The position numbers and the translations under genes were made by a program. Positions 15,889-24,846 of a stretch of DNA of 64,000 nucleotides are shown piece by piece. Source of the DNA: Bacteroidia bacterium. Lineage in GTDB: Bacteria > Bacteroidota > Bacteroidia > J057. The notes under the pieces are model-generated. The model ran no database searches, was not told the origin of the DNA, and saw only the letters and a program-made list of their open reading frames with translations. The stretch lies in NCBI GenBank assembly GCA_030430575.1, contig JAUIKF010000012.1, positions 1 through 64,000 on the forward strand, in the 5' to 3' direction. How positions within the stretch are numbered: position 1 is the stretch's first letter; the number at the start of each line of letters is the position of its first letter.

Positions 15889-16794
15889 TTATTTCACCAT
15901 CACCTTCCCCCAAAAAACCGCTGTTCCACTTCTAACTTCCACAACATAAATTCCTCCAGGCAATTTCACGGAGACTGCATGTGTAGCCGATGAGTTTTGC
16001 CTCCCCATTTGTGCTACATAGACATTTTTCCCAAACCTATCCAACACCTTTATCTGCATTTCCCTTCCTTGAAGTGATTGAGGAATAGCAATTGAAAAAG
16101 TCCCTTGATTGGGATTAGGTGCAATCGTCAAGGGATTTGGGCGCAAAGGTTTTTGAATGGAAGTAGCAGCAGGATGGAGAAAAACGGCTTTCCCCCAAGT
16201 CGCTGGCGAACTGACATCAGCTGTCCCAGGCCAATACTCCCAGACCGAAAAGGTATTGCTAACGTCCAAGGCGATGCCGATGGTATCTACGATGGTGATG
16301 TCGAGATTTATCGTGTTAAAGGGAATTTGGATTTCCACGGTATCCACGTTGGGCGCTGCGGGAACAAAGTTGGGAACACCTGTCCAGTTGTGACGAATGA
16401 GCTGACAACTGTCATAATTGCTAGGCTGGCCCACAGACTCACAGTCTGTCGCAGAGACGTGAAACCACCAGTCGTCGGACATCCAGTCGACGCTTTGGTC
16501 GTGGTTGATGTCCAGCATGGCCTCTGGGAAGCGAATATTGGAAGACGCCAAATTGCCGAGATAAGCCAAATACAGATTTAGGCTATCGTGCTTGTAAAGC
16601 ACCAATACTTCGCGGCTACCGCCCATGATAGAGATGGAGACCGTATCGCTTTCATCCCACTCTCCTGTAGTGATACTGCCATCGATTGTGGGTGTTGTCC
16701 CATAAGGGATGTAGAGGATGTTTTGGGCAAATAGAGAAGAAGAAATAGCCCATAAGGCCATGAGAAAGCACAAAAGGTTGATTTTTCTTGTCAT
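15889..16794 (-). CDS. Secreted T9SS cargo protein with CBM9-like domain
   Basis: 301 residues. Signal peptide MTRKINLLCFLMALWAISSSLFAQ, cleavage after about residue 24. Residues 27-200 (TPTIDGSITTGEWDES, LNLYLAYLGNL, SDDWWFHVSATDCES) resemble the sugar-binding CBM9/DUF1083 fold. Residues 225-301 form a type A sorting domain: PNPNQGTFSIAIP, then a strand-rich stretch ending GGIYVVEVRSGTAVFWGKVMVK. That tail directs export by the type IX system and cleavage by PorU, which is encoded at 59.7 kb. Binding of a carbohydrate or surface ligand is inferred. Confidence 0.8.
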   Translation of the reverse strand: MTRKINLLCFLMALWAISSSLFAQNILYIPYGTTPTIDGSITTGEWDESDTVSISIMGGSREVLVLYKHDSLNLYLAYLGNLASSNIRFPEAMLDINHDQSVDWMSDDWWFHVSATDCESVGQPSNYDSCQLIRHNWTGVPNFVPAAPNVDTVEIQIPFNTINLDITIVDTIGIALDVSNTFSVWEYWPGTADVSSPATWGKAVFLHPAATSIQKPLRPNPLTIAPNPNQGTFSIAIPQSLQGREMQIKVLDRFGKNVYVAQMGRQNSSATHAVSVKLPGGIYVVEVRSGTAVFWGKVMVK

Positions 16795-16979
16795 GATAAA
16801 ATTGGTTAAAAGAATTGCGGCTAACGATTCCTAACAAGAATAATCAGGAGAGAGGAGAAGTCTATGGTTAAATCTGTTGGCCAATTTCACGATACCCTAC
16901 CAATTTTTTACATGAAAAACCCCCGAAAAATTCATCCTTTTTTTAGGTCAGATGAGCGAGCAAACTCGTAGTTTGGTTC

Positions 16980-17867
16980 ATGAAGCACTCCTCCTCTCCT
17001 CCCAATGCGGCCCTATTTGCTATTCCTGCCCTGATTTGGGGTTCCACGTGGTTTGCGATTCGCTTTCAGCTCGTTGACACGGTCGAACCGCTTTTCTCTA
17101 TTGCCTATCGCTTTTTGATTGCAGGAGCACTTTTGGCGACCTTTTGCCGCTTTCGGGGCATTTCCCTCCACTTCAATTGGCAGCAACATCGTGCCATTAT
17201 GATTCAAGCCCTCTGCTTGTTTGGTTTCAATTATTGGTTTACCTACCAGTCAGAACAGTACATTGCCAGTGGTTTGGTGGCACTCATTTTTTCCATGATC
17301 ATCTTTCTCAATATTGGTTTTGGACGCATCATTTTGGGGAGTCCCATTCGGAGACAAGTGGTCATTGGCGCTGTGCTAGGGCTTATCGGAACGATTTGCA
17401 TATTTGCCCCAGGCATGATCAAGGCAGAGACCAATGACCAAACGTTGTTGGGCATAGGACTCTGCGCAGCTGGGGTCGTCTTTGCCTCCCTCGGAAATAT
17501 CGCCTCAGCTTTTAACCAGCGCCATAAATTGCCAGTCGTGCCCACCACCGCTATAGGGATGCTCTATGGAGGAGGTTTTATGTTCTTTATTGCGCTTGCG
17601 CTAGGCCATACCCCCACCTTAGATACTTCCTGGCAATTCCTGACTTCACTGATCTACCTATCGGTATTTGGTTCAGTGGTAGCCTTCAGTGCTTATCTTA
17701 CCCTGATCGGGCGCATCGGAGCTGATAGGGCCGCATATGCGTTGGTGATCATGCCTGTGATCGCTATTGTGATCTCGATGTTCTTTGAAGGGTATCAACT
17801 AGAACTGATTCCAGCCTTCGGGATTGGGCTGTTGTTGGTGGGCAATGTGTTTGCGTTGCGGAAGTGA
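16980..17867 (+). CDS. EamA/DMT-family transporter
   Basis: 295 residues with ten hydrophobic helices in two EamA repeats, as in drug/metabolite exporters of the RhaT/YdcZ type. PALIWGSTWFAIRFQL (about 17-32) is the usual EamA opening, and SVFGSVVAFSAYLTLIGRIGADRAAY marks the second repeat. It exports or takes up small metabolites in the inner membrane; the substrate is unknown. The start ATG is 16980. A short gap of 30 bp leads to the AAA/nuclease gene, whose promoter-like box lies in that gap. Confidence 0.88.
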   Translation: MKHSSSPPNAALFAIPALIWGSTWFAIRFQLVDTVEPLFSIAYRFLIAGALLATFCRFRGISLHFNWQQHRAIMIQALCLFGFNYWFTYQSEQYIASGLVALIFSMIIFLNIGFGRIILGSPIRRQVVIGAVLGLIGTICIFAPGMIKAETNDQTLLGIGLCAAGVVFASLGNIASAFNQRHKLPVVPTTAIGMLYGGGFMFFIALALGHTPTLDTSWQFLTSLIYLSVFGSVVAFSAYLTLIGRIGADRAAYALVIMPVIAIVISMFFEGYQLELIPAFGIGLLLVGNVFALRK

Positions 17868-17885
17868 GGTGAGGGGAATTTTTGC

Positions 17886-17893
17886 TATTTTTG
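17886..17893 (+). promoter_or_regulatory. -7 box abutting the ATG of the AAA/nuclease gene
   Basis: TATTTTTG fits TAnnTTTG and ends only four bases before ATG 17898. With the usual 5-7 nt to the transcription start, the mRNA would be leaderless or nearly so. No -33 TTG lies at the right distance, so support is partial. Confidence 0.4.
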
Positions 17894-17897
17894 TATT

Positions 17898-19460
17898 ATG
17901 AGAAAATACCCTATTGGTATACAGGATTTTAAGAAGCTTCGCGAAGGAGGCTACTTATATGTGGACAAGACTCGAGAGATTTATGATTTATTGGAAGCAG
18001 GTAGTTATTATTTCCTCTCACGGCCCCGCCGTTTTGGAAAGTCGTTGTTGTTATCTACGATCAAGTATTTATTTGAGGGAGAAAGAGACTTGTTCAATGG
18101 CCTTTGGATAGCAGAAAATGCTGATTTTGACTGGACGCCGCACCCTGTTCTTCATTTCTCATTCAGTACCTTGAGTTATAAGGACCTAGGGCTAGAAGCT
18201 GCCTTACATCAAGCGCTAGATTTAAAAGCAGCGGAGCATGGATTTTCATTAACGCGTAAAGGACTAGGCCAACGATTTCAAGAATTGCTACAGAATATTG
18301 GTGGAAATGGGCAAAAAGTAGTACTGCTGATCGATGAATATGATAAGCCACTAGTTGACTATATAGATCAAAAAGAAAAAGCTGCAGAAAACCGAGATAC
18401 CCTGAAAAACCTTTTCTCTGTCATTAAAGACAGTGACATGTATCTCCGGTTTTTTCTTATCACAGGCGTGTCCAAATTCAGCAAAGTCTCTCTTTTTTCT
18501 GATTTGAATCACCTAAGAGATATTACGCTTCTAAAGCAATATGCCTCCATTGTTGGGTATACCCAGGAAGAGTTGGATAGCTATTTTGATGTCGATTTTG
18601 AGGCCTTGGCGCAAGAAGAAGGTAGTACAGTTGAAATAGTTCGTGAAAAAGTCAAACGGTGGTACAATGGCTACCGATGGGGAGATACCACCACCCTATA
18701 CAATCCCTTCTCTATTCTCAATTTTTTTGCTTCAAAAAAATTCGCCAATTACTGGTGGGAAACAGGAACCCCTACTTTTCTGATCAATATGCTCCGTGAA
18801 GGATTCCATTATGAAATGAAGGAAATAGAAGCAGGGGAAATTTTATTTGATAGTTATACGCTGGATAATATGGACTGGAAATCACTGATGTTTCAGACGG
18901 GCTACCTCACCATTTTGAAGTATGAAGAAGAATATCAACTGTATACCTTGGGGTATCCCAATGTAGAGGTCAAAAACTCCATGCAACAGTACTTGATGGC
19001 TTCATTTGCCCATCGTGGACGCAGTGACAGTCAAGCTTTATTTGCCCACCTTAAGCGAGCTATTGACAAACATGACCTTCCCCGCTTTATTGAAGTTGTC
19101 AACACCCTGTTTGCCAGCATTCCTTATCAACTCTTTATCGCTGATCAAGAGCGATTTTTTCACGCCATTCTTCACCTGAGCTTCAGCGGCTTAGGGATGA
19201 TCTCCCAGTCAGAAGTCAGCACGGCCAAAGGTCGTGTAGACACAATCATCCAAACAAAGACCCACATCTATATCATCGAATTTAAACTGGATGAAAGCGT
19301 GGCTTCCGCCTTTAATCAAATTCGCGATAAGCGCTATGGAAGCCCTTATCTTGGACAAGGCAAAGAAGTAATCGCTATAGGTGTTGCCTTTAGTTCAGCG
19401 ACCAAAGAAGTCTCTGATTGGAAAGCAGTACCATATGAAGCTTTGTTGGTAGAAGGGTGA
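17898..19460 (+). CDS. AAA ATPase with C-terminal PD-(D/E)XK nuclease (DUF1703 type)
   Basis: 520 residues. N-terminal AAA_ATPase-like part: YPIGIQDFKKLREGGYLYVDKT, Walker A-like RPRRFGKS (42-49), Walker B LLIDEYD (D146, E147). The C-terminal part carries a PD-(D/E)XK signature: D448 in GRVDTII and E461-F-K463 in IIEFKLDES. This architecture is common and often multicopy in Bacteroidetes and Clostridia. Its role is unknown; defence and mobile-element control have been suggested for such ATPase-nuclease fusions, which is inference. All active residues are intact. A lipoprotein gene follows after 33 bp on the same strand. Confidence 0.9.
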   Translation: MRKYPIGIQDFKKLREGGYLYVDKTREIYDLLEAGSYYFLSRPRRFGKSLLLSTIKYLFEGERDLFNGLWIAENADFDWTPHPVLHFSFSTLSYKDLGLEAALHQALDLKAAEHGFSLTRKGLGQRFQELLQNIGGNGQKVVLLIDEYDKPLVDYIDQKEKAAENRDTLKNLFSVIKDSDMYLRFFLITGVSKFSKVSLFSDLNHLRDITLLKQYASIVGYTQEELDSYFDVDFEALAQEEGSTVEIVREKVKRWYNGYRWGDTTTLYNPFSILNFFASKKFANYWWETGTPTFLINMLREGFHYEMKEIEAGEILFDSYTLDNMDWKSLMFQTGYLTILKYEEEYQLYTLGYPNVEVKNSMQQYLMASFAHRGRSDSQALFAHLKRAIDKHDLPRFIEVVNTLFASIPYQLFIADQERFFHAILHLSFSGLGMISQSEVSTAKGRVDTIIQTKTHIYIIEFKLDESVASAFNQIRDKRYGSPYLGQGKEVIAIGVAFSSATKEVSDWKAVPYEALLVEG

Positions 19461-19493
19461 CTTTTTTCTAACCATAGCACCACAAATTTCAGC

Positions 19494-20084
19494 ATGAGAT
19501 TGTTTTACCTCTTAATATTTATTCTATCTCTCCTAAGCTGCAACCTCACCTCTCCCACAGGCGGTGTTTTTGAACAATGTGTCGCCAGAGCGAACATGGC
19601 CTTTAAGCCTCCTGAAGGATATATAGAAGTCCCGCCCATTGAAAATGAGGAAATGAATTGGGACAAAGGCTATAAACACCCTCACAAGCAATTTGAGGTA
19701 AGATATAGGGTGTGGCCCCTGGACTCCTTGTTGATGGAGTTTCACGAAAAAGAGAACCATAAAAAGCCTGGAGACATCAATATCAATCCAAACAAATGGC
19801 ATAAATCAGCTTTTGAAGTAACCCTTCTCAATATCTCCGGAGGGATACTTCCTGAATACACTAAATTTGATTCCTTAGCTGTAGCTCAAGAATTTAATGC
19901 AAACTGGGGCGCCACTGCGACGGTAGAGGTGGGAGAAGAGTTTGGGCAAAAGTATCAATACTGCTTATTTGTCATGATTCATAAAGATGATCTTGGAGAT
20001 GGGTATATCTTTTATTTGGCAGATGAAAAGGAAACCATTTCCGAAGAAATGTTTCCCATTTTTCATGCATTGACTTTTCAGTAA
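19494..20084 (+). CDS. Hypothetical lipoprotein, 196 aa
   Basis: MRLFYLLIFILSLLSCNLTS is a lipoprotein signal with lipobox LLSC (Cys16). The mature part has a repetitive alpha/beta look (PEGYIEVPPIENEEMNWDKGYKHP, FEVTLLNISGG, YCLFVMIHKDDLGDGYIFYL) and belongs to no family I recognise. It follows the AAA/nuclease gene closely and ends 16 bp from the convergent peroxidase gene. It is likely an outer-membrane lipoprotein. The Trp/Tyr-rich sequence and charge are compatible with a binding protein. Confidence 0.65.
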   Translation: MRLFYLLIFILSLLSCNLTSPTGGVFEQCVARANMAFKPPEGYIEVPPIENEEMNWDKGYKHPHKQFEVRYRVWPLDSLLMEFHEKENHKKPGDININPNKWHKSAFEVTLLNISGGILPEYTKFDSLAVAQEFNANWGATATVEVGEEFGQKYQYCLFVMIHKDDLGDGYIFYLADEKETISEEMFPIFHALTFQ

Positions 20085-20100
20085 GCGTAATAAACTTTTG

Positions 20101-21480
20101 CTACCGCTTCACAAATTTCTTCACCGTCCTCCCCACAGTCAGTACATAATACCCTGAAGGATAGGCAGATACATCCAGCCGTTCCAGCACACTCCCCTGA
20201 TACATCACCTGCCCAGAAAGGCTCACAACCCGCATTTCAGGAGAATCAAAAGATTCCTCCCATTGGATGTTCAAGAAGTCTGTGGTAGGATTAGGGTAAA
20301 TAGTCAGGGAAATAGCCATCTCAGCTTCGGCAATGGAAGTCGGCGGCAGCAATGGGAGCAAAGTCAAGCTATCGCCATCAAATGGGTCAGACCACCTTTC
20401 ATCAGTGTAGACATTGGTTCCTGTGAGGGTTTGTAAAAAAGCGACCAACTGGAGCTTTTCCGGGGCAGTGAGGTTGAGGACTTGGGTGCCACTTGGCATA
20501 AGGAGAGGATCGAGATCTGGATTGAAACGAATGGAATCGTAATGGTTGATTACTGCCATGAGGTTGGGGAATCGGCCATTGTGCATCATGGGACCATTGG
20601 CGTTGCCATTGGCGTCGACGACGTCTCGCAAAGAAGGGCTTCGGGTATTGGTGAGGTCAGTACCACCGCCGATGGCAGCGATCACGCCATTATTTCTGGA
20701 ATTATCATCGATGTCAAATTCGGGTGGCCTATGGCATCCCGCACAGCCCGCACCGCCGTTGATTCGAACGCCGTTCATGTCAAAATTGGGCGCGCCCAGA
20801 AAGAGGGCCTTGCCCATGTTTTCTTGCATGGTGAAATTGGGGAAGGGGGCACCATCATTGGGTGCCTGGGCACGCCCCACATCATACTTGGAATCGTAGG
20901 ATTGAATGCTCCGCACAAACTGAGCAAGGGCTTGTTGCATACGGGCTTCTGTCACCACAGAATCACCATAAACAAGGCTAAACAGCCGATTGTAATAATC
21001 GATCCCCTGCATCCTGCGAATGAGCGAATCCAAGTCTGGATCGCCCATTGTCCCACTAAATCCCATCTCTACATGATCCTGAATGGGCAGTGTGGCCTGC
21101 TCCTCAAAGCTTGCAGCTCGCTCATCCCAAAAAGCTCTGCGTTCATTGGAAAAGCGCGCATTGATCAAGCGCATGGAGTGGCGGCCTGTGCGGCCATTAA
21201 CCCCTAAACTCGCCTGAGCCGTATCTCCGAAGGCAAATTCTTGCAAGTGACAACTGCCACAAGCAATGGTATTATTGACAGATAGGGCCTTATCATAAAA
21301 AAGTACACGCCCCAAGGTTGCCCCTTCATCTGTGAGGAGGTTATTGGGCGGGGTATTGTCCTTGGTGATGTAATTGGGGACAGGCTGCATGGCATAATTG
21401 AACAGATTGTCCAGGTCAATGGTGCCAGCGATGGCGAAGGTGGCGAGGAGAATGATTGTGAGTGTTTGAAGAGGCTTCAT
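20101..21480 (-). CDS. MauG/cytochrome c peroxidase-like dihaem protein with T9SS tail
   Basis: I place the start at ATG 21480, where the signal peptide MKPLQTLTIILLATFAIAG begins; an upstream ATG would add 26 residues derived from repeat sequence. The 459-residue product has two c-type haem sites, C74-G-S-C77-H78 and C246-A-G-C249-H250, and the MauG/CCP pattern RVLFYDKALS, LINARFSNERRAFWDERA and MMHNGRFPNL. The end (IYPNPTTDFLNIQW to YYVLTVGRTVKKFVKR) is a type A T9SS sorting domain. It should thus be haem-loaded in the periplasm and then exported to the surface. It is third in a minus-strand row behind a ferredoxin-type membrane protein and an FAD oxidoreductase. Confidence 0.88.
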   Translation of the reverse strand: MKPLQTLTIILLATFAIAGTIDLDNLFNYAMQPVPNYITKDNTPPNNLLTDEGATLGRVLFYDKALSVNNTIACGSCHLQEFAFGDTAQASLGVNGRTGRHSMRLINARFSNERRAFWDERAASFEEQATLPIQDHVEMGFSGTMGDPDLDSLIRRMQGIDYYNRLFSLVYGDSVVTEARMQQALAQFVRSIQSYDSKYDVGRAQAPNDGAPFPNFTMQENMGKALFLGAPNFDMNGVRINGGAGCAGCHRPPEFDIDDNSRNNGVIAAIGGGTDLTNTRSPSLRDVVDANGNANGPMMHNGRFPNLMAVINHYDSIRFNPDLDPLLMPSGTQVLNLTAPEKLQLVAFLQTLTGTNVYTDERWSDPFDGDSLTLLPLLPPTSIAEAEMAISLTIYPNPTTDFLNIQWEESFDSPEMRVVSLSGQVMYQGSVLERLDVSAYPSGYYVLTVGRTVKKFVKR

Positions 21481-21490
21481 AGGGGAGGTG

Positions 21491-21613
21491 ATTGATGAAT
21501 ATCGAACAAGGATTGAGGATTGAGGATTGAAGATGTGAAGAATTCTCTGCCCTTCCAAAATCCTTGTTCGTCCCTTCGACTAAGCTCAGGGCAAGCAATC
21601 GATATTCATCAAT
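21491..21613. repeat. Palindromic repeat with AACAAGGATT and TTCGACTAAGCTCAGGGC
   Basis: ATTGATGAATATCGA (21491-21505) pairs exactly with TCGATATTCATCAAT (21599-21613), and CGAACAAGGATT (21503-21514) with AATCCTTGTTCG (21559-21570). The left arm then runs into GGATTGAGGATTGAGGATTGA words; the right arm carries CCCTTCGACTAAGCTCAGGGC. A near copy of the right part (47 bp with three differences) stands at about 53458-53504. It fills the gap between the peroxidase start and the ferredoxin gene stop. Confidence 0.85.
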
Positions 21614-22944
21614 CAATAATTCCCTTCTTCCACTCTACTTTGCCCCGAATCAGGCCCATTTTCCAATTTCAAAACGCCACGGGGACATACTGCCGCACAG
21701 ATGCCACAACCTACACAGGAGGCACGGACGATGTTTTGGCCTTTCTGTGCATAAGCGCGCACGTCTATGCCCATCTCACAATAGGTAGAGCAATTGCCGC
21801 AGGAGATGCATTGACCGCCGTTGGTGGTGATGCGAAAGCGCGAGAAAAAGCGCTGTTGAAGGCCCAGGAAGGCTGCCATGGGACAGCCGAAGCGGCACCA
21901 TACACGTGAGCCCATCAAGGGATAGAACCCCACGCCGATGATGCCAGAGAAGATGGCACCGATGAAGAAGCCGTACCATTTGGACATTTCTCCTGCGACG
22001 CCTTGCATGGAACTCAGCGCGGGGAGCTTAGCTGCCCAGAGGAAGCCTGTTACCAGGACAATTAGCACCAAAATACTATATATCAACCAACGCTCTACTT
22101 TCCATGCTTTGAGCGATTTATCGGAAAGGTGGCGGAAGGAATCGCCTGCCGTTTCCGCTAAACCGCCGCAGCCGCACACCCACGAACAATACCATCTTTT
22201 TCCAAAGAAGTAGGTTAGGATAGGCGTGATCAGCAAAATAGAAATGACGCCCCAGAAGACCATGAATTTACCTAGGCCTCCATGGCTCAACAGGTCATTG
22301 ACGCTATTGGGGAAAAGCTCATAATAGCGCAGTGGCCAGATGGAGGTCCAGTCGTAATAGACGTCTTTCATTTGGTAGAGGATATTGGGCAAAAGGAAGG
22401 CAAAGCCTAGTTGAAAAAACATGACAGAGCCTGTGCGGATCATCTGGTAACGGTTGTGACGGTATTTGTACAAAAACTTCACCCCCATGACCAAAATCGC
22501 AACGGTATAAAATACCCCATACATAAACCAGTTGCTGGCATTTCCTTTCCCTATCGCATGTGAGAGCGGATCAAATATGCTGATCAGCCCTGCCATGTAT
22601 TCTGGGAACCAGTAGAGGAAGACATAAAAGGTCGTCAAGGTGATGCCGATGATCCATCCCCAAACTCCTTTGGAGGATTCGGAGAAAAACATGACCCCAT
22701 GATTTTTAATGCCCGCTGGGCGGCCTTTGTATTCGAAATAGCCATATAGAAGGCCACCGATACTCATCGTCGATAAGGAACTGATAAGGAAAAACAAGGA
22801 TTGACCTTTTGCCCCACCAAACAAGGCCACGATCAGAAAGGCTAATCCTATTCCGACAAGCCCCAGTCCCAATTTCTGCGGATTGGAAAGGTTTCGAGGA
22901 GAAGGATTGGCGAGAGAAAGACTTTTATCTACTTGCTGTGACAT
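21613..22944 (-). CDS. NosR/NapH-like membrane protein with two 4Fe-4S clusters
   Basis: 443 residues. Several membrane helices (near 30-50, 55-70, 95-115, 140-160, 175-195, 235-255, 290-310, 330-350) are followed by CxxxCP-type motifs (WYCSWVCGCGG about 270, WCRFGCP about 358) and two 4Fe-4S motifs near the C-terminus, CISCGNCSTYCEMG and CVGCGICAAVCPRG. This is the NapH/NosR/CcoG membrane ferredoxin type that passes electrons across the inner membrane. The FAD oxidoreductase upstream and the haem peroxidase downstream on the same strand suggest a chain NAD(P)H to FAD protein to Fe-S protein to acceptor; this is inference from order. Confidence 0.85.
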   Translation of the reverse strand: MSQQVDKSLSLANPSPRNLSNPQKLGLGLVGIGLAFLIVALFGGAKGQSLFFLISSLSTMSIGGLLYGYFEYKGRPAGIKNHGVMFFSESSKGVWGWIIGITLTTFYVFLYWFPEYMAGLISIFDPLSHAIGKGNASNWFMYGVFYTVAILVMGVKFLYKYRHNRYQMIRTGSVMFFQLGFAFLLPNILYQMKDVYYDWTSIWPLRYYELFPNSVNDLLSHGGLGKFMVFWGVISILLITPILTYFFGKRWYCSWVCGCGGLAETAGDSFRHLSDKSLKAWKVERWLIYSILVLIVLVTGFLWAAKLPALSSMQGVAGEMSKWYGFFIGAIFSGIIGVGFYPLMGSRVWCRFGCPMAAFLGLQQRFFSRFRITTNGGQCISCGNCSTYCEMGIDVRAYAQKGQNIVRASCVGCGICAAVCPRGVLKLENGPDSGQSRVEEGNY

Positions 22945-23120
22945 GAGAAGATAATGTTGAATTTTGAATGAGTGAATTTTGAATGGGAAAACAGCGAGCA
23001 GGGAGTAGAGAAAAGGGACAAGGGAAATGAAGCGCTAAGTGTTGCGTCTCTTCTCTCTGTTCCTTCGACGGAGCTCAGGACAAGTCTCTGTTCTCTGAGT
23101 GAAGCGGTCCCTTTTCCCGC
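22945..23120. repeat. Repeat-rich spacer with a CTTCGACGGAGCTCAGGAC unit
   Basis: The gap holds TTGAATTTTGAATGAGTGAATTT words, a GGGACAAGGG/CCCTTTTCCC type inverted match between its ends, and CCTTCGACGGAGCTCAGGAC at about 23061-23080. The last resembles the CTTCGACTAAGCTCAGGGC element at 21574 and 53471 and the CTGAGCCTGCCGAAGG at about 47113. No ORF or promoter is evident. Confidence 0.55.
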
Positions 23121-24458
23121 TTACCTCAAAAACTGAAAGACCTTCTTGGGATTTCGGCGCGTCTTCAAAGTTAAAGAAGTACCATTCTGGGCATTATACT
23201 GCTCGATGACCGCTGCCTCATATTGGCTATAGAACTCAGGGTCGAAATTGGCGAGGCCGAGGTTGGTGAGGACTTCTTCAATGTGAGTTTGCGTGTCTAT
23301 CCACTTGAGGCAGACCTCCTGGCGGTAGCGAATGCCCATGAGATTAAAGGCTTTGACGGTGCCGCTCGTCGCATCATAAATGATGCGAACAGACTTGGTA
23401 CCATCTGCATGGCCCCAGAATAAGTGCTTCTCTCCGTCCTGTGGCTGATTGCGCACATCTCCATACGTCTGCCACTCGATGTCGAGGAATTTGGCGGAAT
23501 TGAACCAGGTGGTTTGACGATAGGGGGTGGGCGTGCCCAGCAAAGTCTTGGCGAGGACAGGTCCCATATGTTTACCTGTGTACCAGACAGCTTCTATAGC
23601 GCGCCTGCCAGGCGCGGGTTCACGTAACTCTGCGCAGTCACCTATGGCATAAATGTCTTCGACGTTGGTCTGTAAGTATTCATCCACGAGAATGCCTCGA
23701 TTCGTTTCTATCTCGGTGCCGGCTGTGAGTTCTTTGCGTGGATGAACGCCTGCTGTCAGGCCCACAAACTGACAGGGGATTTCTTCCCCAGTATTCGTAA
23801 TAACCGCTCGGCAATGGCCATTTTCATCTGATAATATTTCCTTCAATTCAGTCTCTAAGCGCAAATCAATCCCATTGCGCAAGATTTCCTGATTGATCAT
23901 TTCAGATTCTTCTGGCGGCATGATCCCATTCCAAAAGCTCGTTTCTCGTACCAAAAAGGTCGTCGGGATATGGCGCGAATGCAGCATCTCTGCCAGTTCA
24001 ATTCCGATCAAGCCCCCGCCCACAATCACAGCTCGCTTGAGTCCTGGCGTAGACTGCTCCAAGGTCTGCAAGTCCTGATAAGAATAGAGGCCTTGCACGC
24101 CTCCCAAGTTCTGGCCTGGCCAGCCAAAGCGGTTGGGAGCAGAGCCTGTTGCCAGTATGAGTTTATCGTAATAGACTTCGCTTTCATCAGCCATCCGCAA
24201 TTTTTTCTCCGAAGGCATTATTTGCTGGACATGCTTTCGCAGCAGTTCTATGCGGTTTTTGCCCCAAAACCAATCCTCATAAGGCTTGGTATGTTCGTAC
24301 TTCATGTGGCCCATGTAGATGTACATGAGGGCCGTTCGGGAAAAGAAGTGATCTGTTTCGGAGGAAATAACCGTGATCCGGCAATCGCTGTCCAGCTTGC
24401 GCAGGTGACGCGCTGTGGTAATGCCTGCAATGCCGTTTCCGATGATGACGATATGCAT
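23121..24458 (-). CDS. NAD(P)/FAD-dependent oxidoreductase (NirB N-terminal/rubredoxin reductase-like)
   Basis: 445 residues. FAD-binding GNGIAG (7-12) at the very N-terminus, NAD-binding GGGLIGIELAE (about 147-157), and the FAD-closing motif DIYAIGDCAEL (about 270-280). The fold is pyridine nucleotide-disulphide oxidoreductase class II without the redox-active CxxxxC, like ferredoxin, rubredoxin and nitrite reductases' NADH modules. The C-terminal 130 residues (TTWFNSAKFLDIEWQTYGDV onward) are a family-specific extension. It likely gives NAD(P)H electrons to the membrane Fe-S protein encoded next. Confidence 0.88.
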   Translation of the reverse strand: MHIVIIGNGIAGITTARHLRKLDSDCRITVISSETDHFFSRTALMYIYMGHMKYEHTKPYEDWFWGKNRIELLRKHVQQIMPSEKKLRMADESEVYYDKLILATGSAPNRFGWPGQNLGGVQGLYSYQDLQTLEQSTPGLKRAVIVGGGLIGIELAEMLHSRHIPTTFLVRETSFWNGIMPPEESEMINQEILRNGIDLRLETELKEILSDENGHCRAVITNTGEEIPCQFVGLTAGVHPRKELTAGTEIETNRGILVDEYLQTNVEDIYAIGDCAELREPAPGRRAIEAVWYTGKHMGPVLAKTLLGTPTPYRQTTWFNSAKFLDIEWQTYGDVRNQPQDGEKHLFWGHADGTKSVRIIYDATSGTVKAFNLMGIRYRQEVCLKWIDTQTHIEEVLTNLGLANFDPEFYSQYEAAVIEQYNAQNGTSLTLKTRRNPKKVFQFLR

Positions 24459-24846
24459 GGGGAATGAAAATCGAAATGAAAATTAAAATAAGAACGTCAT
24501 GAGGGCCAAAATTGAAGCAAAAGTGACAAAGCCACTGTCAGCTAGTTGACGCTATTCGAATATAGCCGCTTATGACTTCGCAAGCATCATAAAAACAAAA
24601 GATTGACAAAAATGTGAAGCTTTTGCCATGTTTTTAGCTTGGCTTTTTGTCTTTTAGGAGGCTTCTGCTTGAAGGGGAAGGAAAAATGAGTTAAACAATC
24701 AATCGTTAAGTGCAGGGAGGGAATGGGCGATTTATCCTGTTTTTTCGGTTGTAATCGAAAAAACAGGAATTTATTCCTATTTAAGCTCAACCAGAAAATA
24801 CTTGCATTTGAGCTTGAACTTGTATTTGAACTTTTCTTTTAATGAG
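24459..24846. other. 388-bp gap with hairpin and one-armed hexamer words
   Basis: No gene seen. CCTGTTTTTTCG (24736-24747) and CGAAAAAACAGG (24756-24767) form a perfect 12-bp stem with an 8-nt loop, about 80 bp beyond the sucA stop on the minus strand. From about 24807 to 24838 there are TTTGAGCTTGAACTTG-type hexamer words without a matching left arm. The rest is AT-rich and should contain the promoter of the FAD oxidoreductase, but I found no clear TAnnTTTG box. Confidence 0.6.

Noticed and set aside
20482-21207. Long plus-strand ORF opposite the peroxidase
   Set aside because: Antisense shadow of a clear dihaem peroxidase; no motifs of its own.
21481-21558. Upstream ATG that lengthens the peroxidase by 26 residues
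   Set aside because: The added residues come from the palindromic repeat and would mask a normal signal peptide that begins at 21480.
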